A stretch of DNA of 64,000 nucleotides from Ahaetulla prasina (Eukaryota; Chordata; Lepidosauria; Squamata; Colubridae), in NCBI RefSeq assembly GCF_028640845.1, contig NC_080539.1:159713236-159777235 (forward strand), written 5' to 3'. Positions 10,797 to 21,985 of the stretch are shown here, piece by piece; position 1 is the stretch's first letter, and every line of letters begins with the position of its first letter. A program made the translations under genes and the position numbers. The notes beneath the pieces are model-generated. The model was not told the origin of the DNA. It made no database searches and saw only the letters and a list, made by a program, of their open reading frames with translations.

Positions 10797-11090
10797 GCAA
10801 GATAAAATCTGGGGAGTGGCTCACCAGGCTAATGCAGCCTGTTATTAACACACAGCTGCCTGCAATTACAATTACTGCAGGCTCGAGTCCCACCAGGCCC
10901 AAGGTTGACTCAGCCTTCCATCCTTTATAAGGTAGGTAAAATGAGGACCCAGATTGTTGGGGGGGCAATAAGTTGACTTTGTATATAAATATACAAATAG
11001 AATGAGACTATTGCCTTACACAATGTAAGCCGCCCTGAGTCTTCAGAGAAGGGTGGAATATAAATTCAAAAAATAAAAATAAAAAAAAAT
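10797..11090 (+). mobile_element. tRNA-derived SINE with LINE A-type tail
   Basis: The head carries a pol III A-box-like GTGGCTCACCAGGCTAA and a B-box-like GGCTCGAGTCC. The body has the conserved segment GGTTGACTCAGCCTTCCATC and GAGGACCCAGATTGTTGGGGG. The 3' end (AAGCCGCCCTGAGTCTTCAG then AGAAGGG) is a version of the LINE A hairpin, followed by an A-rich tail. Other copies lie at 43063-43330 and 52327-52580. Confidence 0.8.
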
Positions 11091-11340
11091 CAACAGCTGA
11101 ATTTTTTTCAGGTTGCTGCAGGAATGTGACAGAGAACATGATCTTGGGTGAATTTCCCTAGTTAATGTAGTTTAATGGTGATACTTATAACAAAGTAATT
11201 AAAATAATCATAAAAATAGTAATGTATTTACTAGTCATGCTGTTAATATATAATTTAATGTGACTGGAATTTTACAAACACATTTGCTCCTCTTGCATAG
11301 GCTCAATATGTGCTAGATGATGATAGTATACTGTATACAG

Positions 11341-11461
11341 TAGGGGTCTCCAACCTTAGTCCCTTTAAGACTTGTGGACTTCAACTCCCAGAGTCCCTCA
11401 GCCAGCAAAGCTGGGAGTTGAAGTCCACAAGTCTTAAAGGGACCAAGGTTGGAGACCCCTG
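11341..11461. mobile_element. Palindromic hAT MITE (121 bp)
   Basis: The ends are TAGGGGTCTCCAACCTT and its complement, and most of the element is one long palindrome (GACTTCAACTCCCAG / CTGGGAGTTGAAGTC). It is flanked by the perfect 8-bp duplication GTATACAG (11333-11340 and 11462-11469), the hallmark of hAT transposase. It codes for nothing and would have been moved by a transposase supplied elsewhere. Confidence 0.9.
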
Positions 11462-11704
11462 GTATACAGTATCTCTCAGATGTAAAACAGCAAACATGCA
11501 CAGAGCTAATTTAGCCTTATATTTGACTGGGATCAGAGCATTCACCTAGAGCTATGGACATCCTAAGATTTTGGCCTGTTCCACCTGCAGAGCTGATCTA
11601 TCTGAAATTGGTACCATGCTCTTGTTTCTCTAGGATGCTGTGAAACTCCCATAGGTCTTTGCAAGAGAGAAAATTGATTGATTTTGATTTTGATCTGATT
11701 ACTA

Positions 11705-12172
11705 TTTATTTATTTATTTATTTGTCACAACAGTATATATAAGCATAAACATGAAGTAACTATACGATATATAAGCATAAATATAATCATAAGTATATAA
11801 TAACTATATGAAATTGGATACAATCAAAGGGAACATTAGGACAGGAACGGTAGGCACGTTGGTGCACTTATGCACGCCCCTTACAGACCTCTTAGGAATG
11901 GGGTGAGGTCAATAGTAGATAGTCTTTGGTTAAAGTTTTGAGGATTTTGGGAAGAGACCACGGAGTCAGGTAGTGCATTCCAGGCATTAACAACTCTGTT
12001 ACTGAAGTCATATTTTCTGCAATCACGATTGGAGCGGTTCACATTAAGCTTAAATCTGTTGTGTGCTCATGTATTTTTGTGATTGAACCTGAAGTAGTCT
12101 TCGACAGGAAAGACGTTGTAACAGAGGATTCTATGAGTTAAACTCAGGTCATGTCGAAGGCGGTGGAGTGTA
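11705..12172 (-). pseudogene. LINE family B 3' fragment
   Basis: Minus-strand 3' part of a CR1/L2-group LINE. It starts at an ATTT-tandem tail next to GTCACAACAGTATATATAAG and includes the C-terminal coding region (residues like NRFKLNVNRS and VVNAWNALPDSVV in decayed form). It ends near AAGGCGGTGGAG. The other copies in the window share the same layout. Confidence 0.75.
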
Positions 12173-12269
12173 ATTACCTTAGAAAATCAAAATTAAAATT
12201 ACCTTAATCAAAATCAAAATTACCTTAGAAAATCAAAAAGCTCACCTGGTACATTAGAAGAAACCTCTG

Positions 12270-12536
12270 GAATTTCCAAGCATGCAAATTATTCAGAATA
12301 ACAGAGTTGGAAGGGACTTTAGAGGTCTTCCAGTCCAATCCCCTGCTCAAGCAGGAAACCTTATACCATTTCAGACAAATCTCTTCTTCTGGAGGCACCC
12401 ATGTCTTCTGAAGGCAAGTCGTTTTACTGGTTAATTTTTCCTCACTCAGGAAATTCTCCTTAGTTTTATATTGGTTCTCTCTTTGATCCATTGCTTCTTG
12501 TCCTTCCTTCAGGTATTTTGGAGAATAAGTTGATCC
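12270..12536 (-). pseudogene. CR1 LINE fragment, 3' half (split by hAT)
   Basis: Minus-strand CR1 3' end: AACAGAGTTGGAAGGGACTT and CTCAAGCAGGAAACCTTATA are the reverse of the usual snake CR1 tail. The sequence continues across the inserted hAT element into 13420-13620. Coding sense is lost. Confidence 0.75.
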
Positions 12537-13419
12537 CGGGGTGAAATCTAAAAATTTCCCCTACCGGTTCTGTGGGCGTGGCTTAATTGGTGGGCGTGGC
12601 TTGGTGGTCAGATGGCTTGGTGGGCGTGGCCAATAACAATAAATAATAAAAATAATAAACAAAGTATAAAAAAACAATTAGAGGTACCAAAAACCAACTT
12701 TCACACTTTACACACACACAACACAACTGACTCACACACAATGTAAAAGCAGCTGCACTTCACACTTCACACAGCCACAAAAAGCTCAAAAACCAACTTT
12801 CACACTTTACACACACACAACTAACACACACACACACACACAATACAGCTTTCTGAGATTTTGTTTGTGTAGTTAGAGTGAAACACTACAGAAACACACC
12901 AAATCTCAGAAAGCTGCACAAATATTTTATTATTTTATTTTATTTTATTTTATTTTATTTTATTTTATTTTATTTTATTTTATTTTATTTTATTTTATTG
13001 TGGACTTCAAATCCCAGAGTTCCTCAGCTAGCAAAGCCAGCCAGTTGATCACCGAGGAAATAAATTAGCTGAGCGATTGATGCTGTCTGGCTGAAACTGA
13101 AACTGCTTTCGGGCTGTGGCCGTGCGTTCCTCAGTAATCAGGTAAGTGCCTTAGAATCTCTACTCTTACTTGTAGAAAACATGTTTTCTACAAGTAAGAG
13201 TACAAGTAAGTTTCTGCTGTTTTTTACTTTTAAAGGCCTGTTTCGGCTGAAGCAAAACCGGCTTTTAAAAGTAAAAAAAAAACAACCTCTGCAGATGGTG
13301 CGGCTCAGCAGAGGCAGAGGGGCGGGGCCAGGGATTTTTGCTACCGGTCCTCCGAACCAGCAGCCGCTATCGCTACCGGATCGCGCGATCCCCTCCGATC
13401 CGGGAGCATTTCACCCCTG
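12537..13419. mobile_element. hAT-type non-autonomous element (883 bp)
   Basis: Inserted in the CR1 copy with a perfect 8-bp duplication GTTGATCC (12529-12536 and 13420-13427). Terminal sequences are CGGGGTGAAATC and GCATTTCACCCCTG. The inside holds GTGGGCGTGGCTT repeats, CACA runs, an (ATTTT)n block, a fragment of the palindromic MITE near 13005-13045 and an ACTTTTAAAGG / CTTTTAAAAGT palindrome at ~13215-13275. There is no transposase gene. Confidence 0.88.
12922..12999. repeat. (ATTTT)n microsatellite
   Basis: About 15 tandem ATTTT units inside the hAT element. Confidence 0.95.
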
Positions 13420-13620
13420 GTTGATCCCCTCTTCTTTGTGGCAGCCCTTTGGATATTGGAACACCACTATCATGTCACTCTTAGTCTGTCTTTTCATTAA
13501 ATTAGACATACCCAATTCCTGCAACCGTTCCTCATATGTTTTGGTCTTCAGTCCCCTAATCATCTTTGTTGCTCATCTTTCACTTTTCCATTGATGAGAA
13601 CTTCACCTTCCTGGCATAAT
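13420..13620 (-). pseudogene. CR1 LINE fragment, continuation after hAT
   Basis: Continues the minus-strand CR1 copy: TTGATCCCCTCTTCTTTGTG and the following bases are the reverse of the CR1 coding region seen at 9740-9780. The shared GTTGATCC is the hAT target duplication. Confidence 0.7.
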
Positions 13621-14031
13621 ATTCCTTTCACACACATGGGCTAATCCAAAATGCCATAACTAAAAATGCCAAAATGCTACAATTCCCAATCTTTCTTAAT
13701 CCAGCTCCCATTTTTCCTTGGAGTGGCCATTCATGTTTATTTTCCACATTATTTATTTATTTTATTTATTTATTGTTTATATTTATATACCGCCCTATCT
13801 CCCAAAGGACTCAGGGCGGTTTACAGGCATTTAAAAGCAAGAAATACAATAAATACAATTCTAAAAACAATTAAAAAACTTATTCAAAAGCCTTAATTAA
13901 AAATATAAAAATTAAAACCCAAGATAAAACCCATAAACTAAAATCTAACTCAGTCCTGCGCAATTAAATAGATATGTTTTAAGCTCATGCGGAAGGTCCA
14001 AGGTCCGAAGCTGACGAAGTCCTGGGGCAGT

Positions 14032-15123
14032 TCATTCCAGAGGGTGGGAGCCCCACAGAGAACCCTTCCTGGGCGCCGCCAGACGACATTGCCTCGCTGA
14101 CGGCACCCTGAGGAGTCCCTCTCTGTGAGTGCGCACGGGTCGGTGAGAGGTATTCGGTAGCAGCAGGCGGTCCCGTAGATAACCCGGCCCTATGCCATGG
14201 AGCGCTTTAAAGGTGGTCACCAAAACCTTGAAGCGCACCCGGAAGGCCACAGGCAGCCAGTGCAGTCTGCGCAGGATAGGTGTTATACCGGAGGCACGAG
14301 GGGCTCCCTCTATCACCCGCGCAGCCGCATTCTGGACTAACTGCAGCCTCCGGATGCCCTTCAAGGGGAGCCCCATGTAGAGAGCATTGCAGTAATCCAG
14401 GCGAGACGTCACGAGTGCGTGGGTGACTGTGCACAGGGCATCCCGGTCCAGAAAGGGGCGCAACTGGCGCACCAGGCGAACCTGGTAAAACGCTCTCCTG
14501 GAGACGGCCGTCAAATGATCTTCCAAAGACAGCCGTTCATCCAGGAGGACGCCTAAGTTGCGCACCCCCTCCATCGGGGCCAATGACTCGCCACCGATGG
14601 TCAGCCGCGGATTTAGCTGACTGTACCGGGATGCCGGCATCCACAGCCACTCTGTCTTGGAGGGATTGAGCTTGGGCCTGTTTCTCCCCATCCAGACCCG
14701 TACAGCCTCCAGACACCGGGACAGCACTTCGATAGCTTCGTTGGGGTGGTCCGGCGTGGAAAGGTACAGCTGGGTGTCATCCGCATACAGCTGATACCTC
14801 ACGCCGAAACCACTGATGATCTCACCCAGCGGCTTCATGTAGATGTTAAACAGAAGGGGCGAGAGGACCGCCCCCTGCGGCACCCCACAAGTGAGGCGCC
14901 TCGGGGTCGACCTCTGCCCCCCTGTCAACACCGACTGCGACCGGTCGGAGAGATAGGAGGAGAACCACCGATAAACGGTGCCTCCCACTCCCAATCCCTC
15001 CAGCCGGCGCAGCAGGATACCATGGTCGATGGTATCGAAAGCCGCTGAGAGGTCTAATAGGACCAGGGCAGAGGAACAACCCCTATCCCTGGCCCTCCAG
15101 AGATCATCCACCAACGCGACCAA
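14032..15123 (-). pseudogene. LINE A reverse transcriptase, C-terminal two thirds
   Basis: A 363-residue open stretch: VALVDDLWRARDRG, LDLSAAFDTIDHGILL (first catalytic Asp), GVPQGAVLSPLLFNIY, then YADDTQLYLSTPDH (catalytic pair), LNPSKTEWLW and LGVLLDERLSLEDHL. It ends in a DYCNALYMGLPLK and LRRLHWLPVAFR region typical of the CR1/L2 group. The frame breaks just before the final LWNELP-type segment. The N-terminal half lies in other frames between 15123 and 15545. Confidence 0.85.
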
Positions 15124-15544
15124 AGCCGTCTCTGTGCTGTAACCGGGCGGAAACCGGACTGGAACGGGTCTAGATAGACGGTTTCATCCAGGTGCAGGGA
15201 AACTGATATGCCACCATACTCTCTACAACCTTCGCGCGAGCGGGTTGGAGACTGGACGATAATTACCTAAAACAGCCGGGTCCAGGAAGGCTTCTTAAGG
15301 AGGTCTCACCACCGCCTCTTTCAAGGCGGCCGGAAGACACCCTCCACCAAAGAAGCGATCGTAATCGCCTGGAGCCAGCCTCGTGTCACCTCCTGAGTGG
15401 CCAGCACCAGCCAGGAGGGCACGGGTCCAATAAACACGTGGTGGCATTCAGTCTACTCAACAACCTGTCCATGTCCTCGGAGCCACAGGGTCAAACTCAT
15501 CCCAGACAATGTCACCAAGACCACCCTCGGACGCCTCACCTGAG

Positions 15545-17166
15545 TCACTGCAATCTTGGTCCAACCCGTCCCGAGCTGAGCGATTTTATCGTATAGATAA
15601 CCGTTAAACTCCTCAGCACGTCCCTGCAGCGGGTCATCCCGCTCCCCTGGTGAAGAAGGGAACGAGTCACCCGGAACAGGGCGGCTGGGCGGTTATCTGC
15701 CGCCGCAATGAGGGAGGAGGCGTAGCAACGCCTCGCTTCCCTCAATGCCACTAGGTAAGTCCTTGTATAGGACTTCACTAGTGTCCGATCAGCCTCTGAA
15801 CGGCTAGACCTCCAGGAACTCTCTAGGCGTCTTCTCCGGCGCTTCATCCCCCTCAGCTCCTCGGGGAACCAGGGGCGGTTGGGACCTGCGCGGGTCAGAG
15901 GCCGCAAAGGCACGACACGATCTAAGGCCCCCGCCGCGGCCCGTTCCCAGGCCGCAACAAGTTCCTCAGACGTGCCGTGAGCCAGACCCTCAGGGAATGG
16001 CCCAAGCTCCGTCCGGAACCTCTCCGGGTCCATCAGGCGCCTGGGACGGAACCAACGCATCGGCTCCGTCTCCCTGCGGTGTTGGGTGGCGGTCAGAAAG
16101 TCTAGGCGAAGGAGAGAGTGATCTGACCATGACAAAGGTTCGGTGACTATTTCCTTTAAGTCCAGATCTCTCGACCACTGACCAGAGACAAAAATCAAAT
16201 CGAGTGTACCACCCCCGGTGTGGGTAGGGCCATCAACTACTTGCGTCAGGTCTAAGGCCGTCATGGAAGCCATGAACTCCCGAGCTGCTGTCGATGACGT
16301 GGCGGAAGAAGGCAAGTTAAAGTCCCCCATGACTAAAAGTCTGGGGGTTTCAACTGCCACCCCAGCAAGCACCTCCAGGAGCTCGGGCAGGGCAGCTGTC
16401 ACGTAGCAAGGAGCCAGGTACGCGACCAGCAAGCCCATCTGACATCTATGGCCCCACTTCACAAGGAGGGATTCACACCCGACAATCTGAGGTACAGTGG
16501 TCTCCTCGGCTCCAGACTCTCTCTAATCACACCCGCCACCCCCCCACCCCTACCCTGGGCTCTCGGCTGATGAAATGCACGGAAACCTGGTGGGCACATC
16601 TGCACCAGGGGCACGCCCCCTTCTGCGCCCAACCAGGTTTCCGTAATGCCTATAAAGTCCGCGGCACCCCCCTGAATAAGGTCGTAAATTAGGGGGGCCT
16701 TATTGGCCACGGACCGTGCATTACATAACATCAGCCGAAGGCCCAGGCTCTGGGGGTCTTGGCTATCCGGGAACGGAGAAGTCTGGGGCTCGGGCGCGCG
16801 ATCGCCTGCAAATATCGGCGCGTGCCCCTTAACACGATCCGAGCCCCCGCTTCCGCCAAATCTGCCCCTCCCCCAAACCGTGCAAATAACGCCACCCTCC
16901 ACCAATGGAACCTGAACTCCCCCCATAACCTTCGGACCTATTAGCTCACCGCCACGAGCATGCGCAGGAACTGATACCCCACCCGGCGGGTTTCCCCCAA
17001 CACCCGCCCTACCCCTCCCACCCCTTAAAAATGCCCTATCTAAAAACCCCCAAAGGCTCTTCCTCTTCGCATGCCACCTCTGTGGATCCCAAGATCCGTC
17101 ATTGAGGCCGGCCCTTGGTAATAAAACGGGCCATTCCTGCGAGGCGGGGGCACCTCGCAGGCGCAA
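15545..17166 (-). pseudogene. LINE A pre-endonuclease and endonuclease region
   Basis: Two open stretches that overlap by 4 bases: 16459-17166 and 15545-16462. The first reads RLRGAPASQEWP, then LRLMLCNARSVANKAPLIYD and FIGITETWLGAEGGVP (catalytic Glu). The second reads VMGDFNLPS and PLSWSDHSLLRLDF (Asp-His box), and runs into NRPAALFRVTRSLLHQ, the linker towards the reverse transcriptase. The endonuclease is more complete than in copy 1, but the frame change near 16460 separates its halves. Confidence 0.85.
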
Positions 17167-17628
17167 GAGTTCCTGTACCGAATAACATAGGCGAATCGTG
17201 AAATAATACTACTTCGCTAGGGGAAAACAGTCGCCGGGAGATGATCATTGTCCAGGATGGCAGAATATTAGTCCATAGTGCTTCACACGGATACCCATCG
17301 TCCGATGGTGGCTAATAATGATGATAAATAGGCTAAAGATGGAAAGATGGAAAAAATAGCCCAGTCCAAAAATCCATGGGGGAAAACGAGGTGGGTGGGT
17401 AGATCTTCTACCACCCTCGGCACTGTCTACAGCTGTTCCTGGGTATATCCACTGCTAGATCTCAAATCGGTCTCCAAGTCTCTTCCACAATAATTCCAAA
17501 GAGCAATCCTGGCCAAAGGTCCCAAAAGGCCAGATAAGTGCAGATGACAGTGCACAAATAATAGTGAGAGAAACAGGTCTCAAATGGTCGAGACACCTCC
17601 CATAATCACCACGCCAATTCCCTTCATT

Positions 17629-17683
17629 AAGATGGTTCCCTTCGTTAAGATGGTTAAGATGGTTAAGATGGTTAAGATGGTTC
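17629..17683. repeat. (TTAAGATGG)n short tandem repeat
   Basis: Five or six nine-base TTAAGATGG-like units within the 5' region of LINE A copy 2. The first units are more divergent. Confidence 0.85.
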
Positions 17684-18046
17684 AAAGATAAAAATCCTCA
17701 GGCAAGCCCCAGGCGAGCCCCACATTCCAAAGGCCTGGCCACTCCTCAGATCCAGGGCCTTTCCCAGAAGCCGGGCCAGGCACCTCTGAGGAAGGCCGGC
17801 CAGATGTAATAGGCCGTAAATCCCGGATACGGCATAAGTGGGGTAAAAACGTCCTCAGAGCCCCTCCCTGCAGGGAAGGCAGTGGGAAAGCCGGCAACGG
17901 AAAAGCCGGTAGTGGAGAAGCCGGTGAAGTCATAACCCCCTTCGTCCCGAAATAACCAGGCTGGGGGGAGAAAACGTACCCAAAGTAGCCAGCGCTCAGC
18001 AATCGCAGTCCACAGGCCATGATGGACTGACAGGCCTACGATCCGC

Positions 18047-18360
18047 GACTGCGGCCTCGCCCCGCACCACGGCCCAGGAAATGGCCGCCGTTCGCCGCTC
18101 CCTCACCCGGCCTCGCTCTCGGCAGCCGTGTCACCGAAAAGGCCCGCAGACCTCTCCCACGGCTGCCGAGAAGCTGGCAAAGCGGGCCGGGGGGTACAGA
18201 CTGCGGCGTCGCCCCGCACCACGGCCCAGGAAATGGCCGCCGTTCGCCGCTCCCTCACCCGGCCTCGCTCTCGGCAGCCGTGTCACCGAAAAGGCCCGCA
18301 GACCTCTCCCACGGCTGCCGAGAAGCTGGCAAAGCGGGCCGGGGGGTACAGGCGGCTCGG
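18047..18360 (-). repeat. LINE A copy 2 5' tandem units (~152 bp, 2 copies)
   Basis: GACTGCGGC occurs at 18047 and 18199, and the intervening unit (with AAATGGCCGCCGTTCGCC and CCGTGTCACCGAAAAGG) repeats almost perfectly. The unit differs in length and much of its sequence from the ~200-bp unit of copy 1, though both hold a GCGAACGGCGGCC-like block. Confidence 0.85.
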
Positions 18361-18424
18361 CTAGCCGTCTGGGTAATGCCATCCCGCATCGATCATCCCG
18401 TCGGCGGCTCCGTTCACCTAGCGA

Positions 18425-18445
18425 GCCGCCATCTTGCGCATGCGC
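18425..18445 (-). promoter_or_regulatory. YY1-like and NRF1-like sites at LINE A copy 2 5' end
   Basis: Read on the minus strand: GCGCATGCGC (18436-18445) followed by AAGATGGCGGC (18425-18435), a consensus-like YY1 site. Order, spacing and position match copy 1. Confidence 0.65.
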
Positions 18446-18715
18446 AGAGCCAATTACAAACACAAATGCTGCAAGGTAACAAAAAATAAATATCTGGATC
18501 AGGGAAAAGACCGCAGTGCCATATTTGTGCATTGTATCATTGTGGCAGAGGGAGGGGACGCTTCTCACAACTGTGATTGTGAGATTGGAAAGATGGGAAT
18601 AGTGGCTGTTCATGGCTAGGTATAAATGCTCTGACCTGAAATCCCAGCTCTTCCTTTTCCTGCTCCATTTACCAATGACTTCTTTTTTTAATAATAATGT
18701 TGGTATACTTTCTAT

Positions 18716-18991
18716 CAGTGGTGAAATCCAAATTTTTTTACTACCAGTTCTGTGGGCATGGCTTGGTGGGCATGGTGTGGCTTGATGGGCGTGGCTTGGT
18801 AGGTGTGGCAGGGGAAGGATACTGCAAAATCTCATTCCCTCCCCACTCCTGGGGGAAGGATATTGCAAAATCTCCATTCCCACCCCACTCTGGGGCCAGC
18901 CAGAGTTGGTATTTGCTGGTTCTCCGAACTGCTCAAAATTTCCGCTACCGGTTCTCTAGAACCTGTCAGAACCTGCTGGATTTCACCCCTG
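18716..18991 (+). mobile_element. hAT-type MITE (GGGTGAAATCC family)
   Basis: Ends are CAGTGGTGAAATCC and GGATTTCACCCCTG. Inside are CTACCAGTTCTGTGGGC, repeated GGCTTGGTGGGC, and CTACCGGTTCTC near the right end. The flanking octamers CTTTCTAT and CCTTCTAG agree at 6 of 8 bases, consistent with an old hAT duplication. No coding capacity. Confidence 0.8.
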
Positions 18992-19061
18992 CCTTCTAGT
19001 GACATTTACCTGGAGGGCTGTAGAGTTTCTTTTCAGAGATATTGGGTGATATTTATTGAAG

Positions 19062-19290
19062 AGCCATGGTGGTGCAGCAGTTAGAATGCATTACTGCAGG
19101 GCTAACTCACTGCTCATTCCAGAAGTTCAATTCTGAATGGCTCAAGGTTGACTCAGCCTCCCATCCTTATGAGATCGGTAAAATCAGGACCCAGATTGTT
19201 GGGGGCAATATGCTGACTCTTTAAACTGCTTAGAGAGGGCTGAAAAGCACTGTGAAGCAGTATATAAGTCTAAGTGCTATTGCTATTATT
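19062..19290 (+). mobile_element. tRNA-derived SINE, second tail type
   Basis: Head with a GGTGGTGCAGCAGTTAGAATG-like A box region and an AGTTCAATTCT B-box-like motif. The body is shared with the other SINE family (GGCTCAAGGTTGACTCAGCC, AGGACCCAGATTGTTGGGGG), but the tail is different: AACTGCTTAGAGAGGGCT then AAGCAGTATATAAGTCTAAG and a GCTATT end. Another copy is at 49303-49545, and a partial one at 29293-29400. Confidence 0.75.
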
Positions 19291-21170
19291 TCCCCACACT
19301 TTATCATCTCAGGAAACATTTGGGAAATAAAATGGTGATTGTCTAAGCAGGATTGGTATCAAGGACCGGGAAAATCAGGAGATTCAGGCAGTTCAAATAA
19401 ATATAAATATTTATTGCAAACTTAAGCTCTCTACAAAACTCTGAGCTACTAACAGTCAAGGGAAATTAGAGAGAGTTAAGAAAGGCATTCAAGATGGGCT
19501 GGACGTAGATCTCTTATGGATGGGCAGGGACTCAAGACTGATGATGCATTTGACTCCCTCCTCAGGCTCAGTCTGGTCATCTCCTACAGCTGGTGGTATA
19601 ACATAAAGAACAAAAGACAAGGAAGTAGCAAAAATGGTTAACCAATTTTGCTCCATGCTATCCTTCCATTTGACCAACACTTCTATTCAGTGAACTTTTG
19701 ATCTAGCTTTTACTGGACGTTACTTTTGGGTAATGTGGATGTTTTTCCAACACACTTCATTTCCACTTTTTTAGTAAACAAGTATCTAAACTGCCAGATT
19801 CAAAAAACAAAAACAAAAAACATTTGAACAATTTACATAAATAAATGGACCATGTCATTGACATACTATGAAATGATTCACCAGAGAAGTTCTATCAGAA
19901 ATATTATTTATTCGTATTTATTATAAAACTGTGTGTGCCACTCATCAAAACTCAGTTTTCACAAATTTATATTTTCAGAGACTAAATAGTTTATTTTCCT
20001 ATACTTTGATTACCCTGGAAAATCATAACGATGTCTTAAACCTTTTTTGATTGATAGGCACTTTGAAATGCTGAAATGTTTGCAAAATGACAGTTGTGGA
20101 ATATTTGCTTATGCACAAAAACAGTTCCAATAGAGTACATTGGGAAATGTATATATATATATACGTTTACGTAAGTGTATATTGGTATACCTACTGGTTG
20201 TGAGATCTGGGCTTTCAAGGCTGTCTCTAGGATAGAGACCCTAGTTTGCATGGAATTGGTGTTAAACATGCGTGGGAAATTATTCCATAGAATTCTTTTT
20301 GAAAGCTTACAAAAGTGAAAGTGAGTAAAATTTGAGAAATGCAGTTAACATTTTGATGGGATGGAGGAGCAGATTCGATTTCTGTTCTTTAGTGGGTCAC
20401 TGAGATATATGTTAGTGTGAGAAAAAAAGTTTATTGTACATTTTTTGATTCAGTAAAAGCATATGACAAAATGTGAATTATGGCATATTTTGCAGGAAAG
20501 GGGAGTTGAAGGTTGGTTGCTGAATACAGTTAAGAGTAGGATATGGCAGAATAAATCATGTTTAAGAAAAATAGAAAGCTTAGTAAATAGTTCAACACTG
20601 AGCTAGAAACAAGGAAAGGAAGCATAGAACTTGCTTAGTGGTTTAATGTATTTATGGAGAAAAAGATAAGTAATGTTTGAAGTGACAGAAGAGGTATATG
20701 GCTGGGAGACATGAATGTGCTTGCACTTCTGCATGTGGATGATGTGTTATTATTATAATTGAGAACTGAATTAATTTGGACTGGCTATTAGATAGGTTGT
20801 CTACTGCAATAAAATGTATGGATTTGAGGATTAATGCATCAAAGACCAAAGTAGTTCTGTTTGCCAGGCAAAATAGAGTGAGCAATTGAAAATTATAATA
20901 CATGGTATGAAAAAACGACATCAAGTATATGAATGTATGTACTTTGGTAAAATGTTCACCGGAGGTGGGGCAAAGATGAAAAAAAAAAGATTTGCAAGTG
21001 CTGGTAGAAAGGTAGTAAATAGTATATAATATGGTCTATTTTGAGAAACAAATGTCTGTCGAAAGGAGTAAGAGCATGTTCAAGAGTGTGTGTCTTACCC
21101 ACTTTGTTACATGGAAGTTATAATTGGATATGGGGGAGAAAACCAAAAATAGGTTGAATGCAATGCAAAC
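19291..21170. other. Low-repeat stretch, no gene recognised
   Basis: AT-rich intergenic sequence. Near 20420-21130 broken frames vaguely resemble an old LINE-like coding remnant (for example a VHFFDSVKAYDKM-like reading), but no motif is firm. No exon with splice context was seen. Confidence 0.35.
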
Positions 21171-21710
21171 AAAAGCTTAATGTTAACAGCTCCAATCTTG
21201 ATTGCAGAAAATATGACTTCAGAAACAGAGTTGTTAATGCTTGGAACACACTTTTTTTTTTATTATTATTTCATTTTGTCACAACAGTATACACAAACAT
21301 TGTCATAAGTAAAAAAACATATCATGAAGAAAATATATATATATATATAAGTAAAGAATATGCATCAGCTATATTAATTTGATATAATAAAGGGAACAAT
21401 AGGACAGGAATGGTAGGCACTTTTGTGCTCTTATACACGCCCTGACTACCTGACTCTGTGGTCTCTTCCCAAAATCCCAAAAGCTTCAACCGAAAACTGT
21501 CTACTATTGACCTCACCCCATTCCTAAAAGGTCTGTAAGGGGCGTGCATAAGAGCACAAGCGTGCCTACCGTTCCTGTCCTATTGTTTTCTTTCATTATA
21601 TCCAATTAATATAGTTATTACATACTCATACTTATATATATGCTTATATATTGTATAGTTATTTCATGCTTATGCTTATACTGTGTGACAAAAATAAATA
21701 AATAAATAAA
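21171..21710 (+). mobile_element. LINE family B copy carrying an inverted family B tail
   Basis: Plus-strand C-terminal coding (LNVNSSNLDCRKYDF, then RVVNAWNT) stops at ~21249 and resumes at ~21441 as a YLTLWSLPKIPKASTENC-like decayed reading, continuing to GTGACAAAAATAAATAAA. Between them (21250-21440) sits a minus-strand 3' end of the same family. The two 3' ends form an inverted repeat of roughly 170-190 bp. The junction shows no more than a few duplicated bases. Confidence 0.75.
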
Positions 21711-21985
21711 AATTAAATATTTAAGAAGTTCATTTGGTAAAACAAGAAGAGTCGCTGCTGAATGAACGTGGACACGACATAAAAGTGACCCGTATGACAG
21801 CAGTCATACTGCAGAGGAAGATTGAAAGAATATGACTAAATGAAGCTGATGAGATCTTAACAACACAAAGAGTAAGAAAGGCAATGTATGAGGAAATGTA
21901 TAGGCATGGTGAGGAAAAGGATGGCCACCAAGTAAAGGAAAATATGGAGAGGTATGACAAGTGCATTGGTGTATACTATTTTATA

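Larger units (their letters stand above)
13741..18447 (-). mobile_element. LINE family A, near full-length copy 2
   Basis: A ~4.7 kb minus-strand copy of the same LINE family as 3580-8246. From its 5' end (18447): NRF1/YY1-like motif, two ~152-bp GC-rich units, a long 5' region, pre-endonuclease and endonuclease coding, reverse transcriptase coding, the 3' hairpin (13790-13819, inner loop TTTG) and an ATAA-type tail. It keeps longer open frames than copy 1 but is split into at least three by frameshifts. Confidence 0.85.

Noticed and set aside
18081..18883. Open frames of 132 and 250 residues around the 5' end of LINE A copy 2
   Set aside because: They run across tandem units and an unrelated MITE on opposite strands, so they are not one protein.
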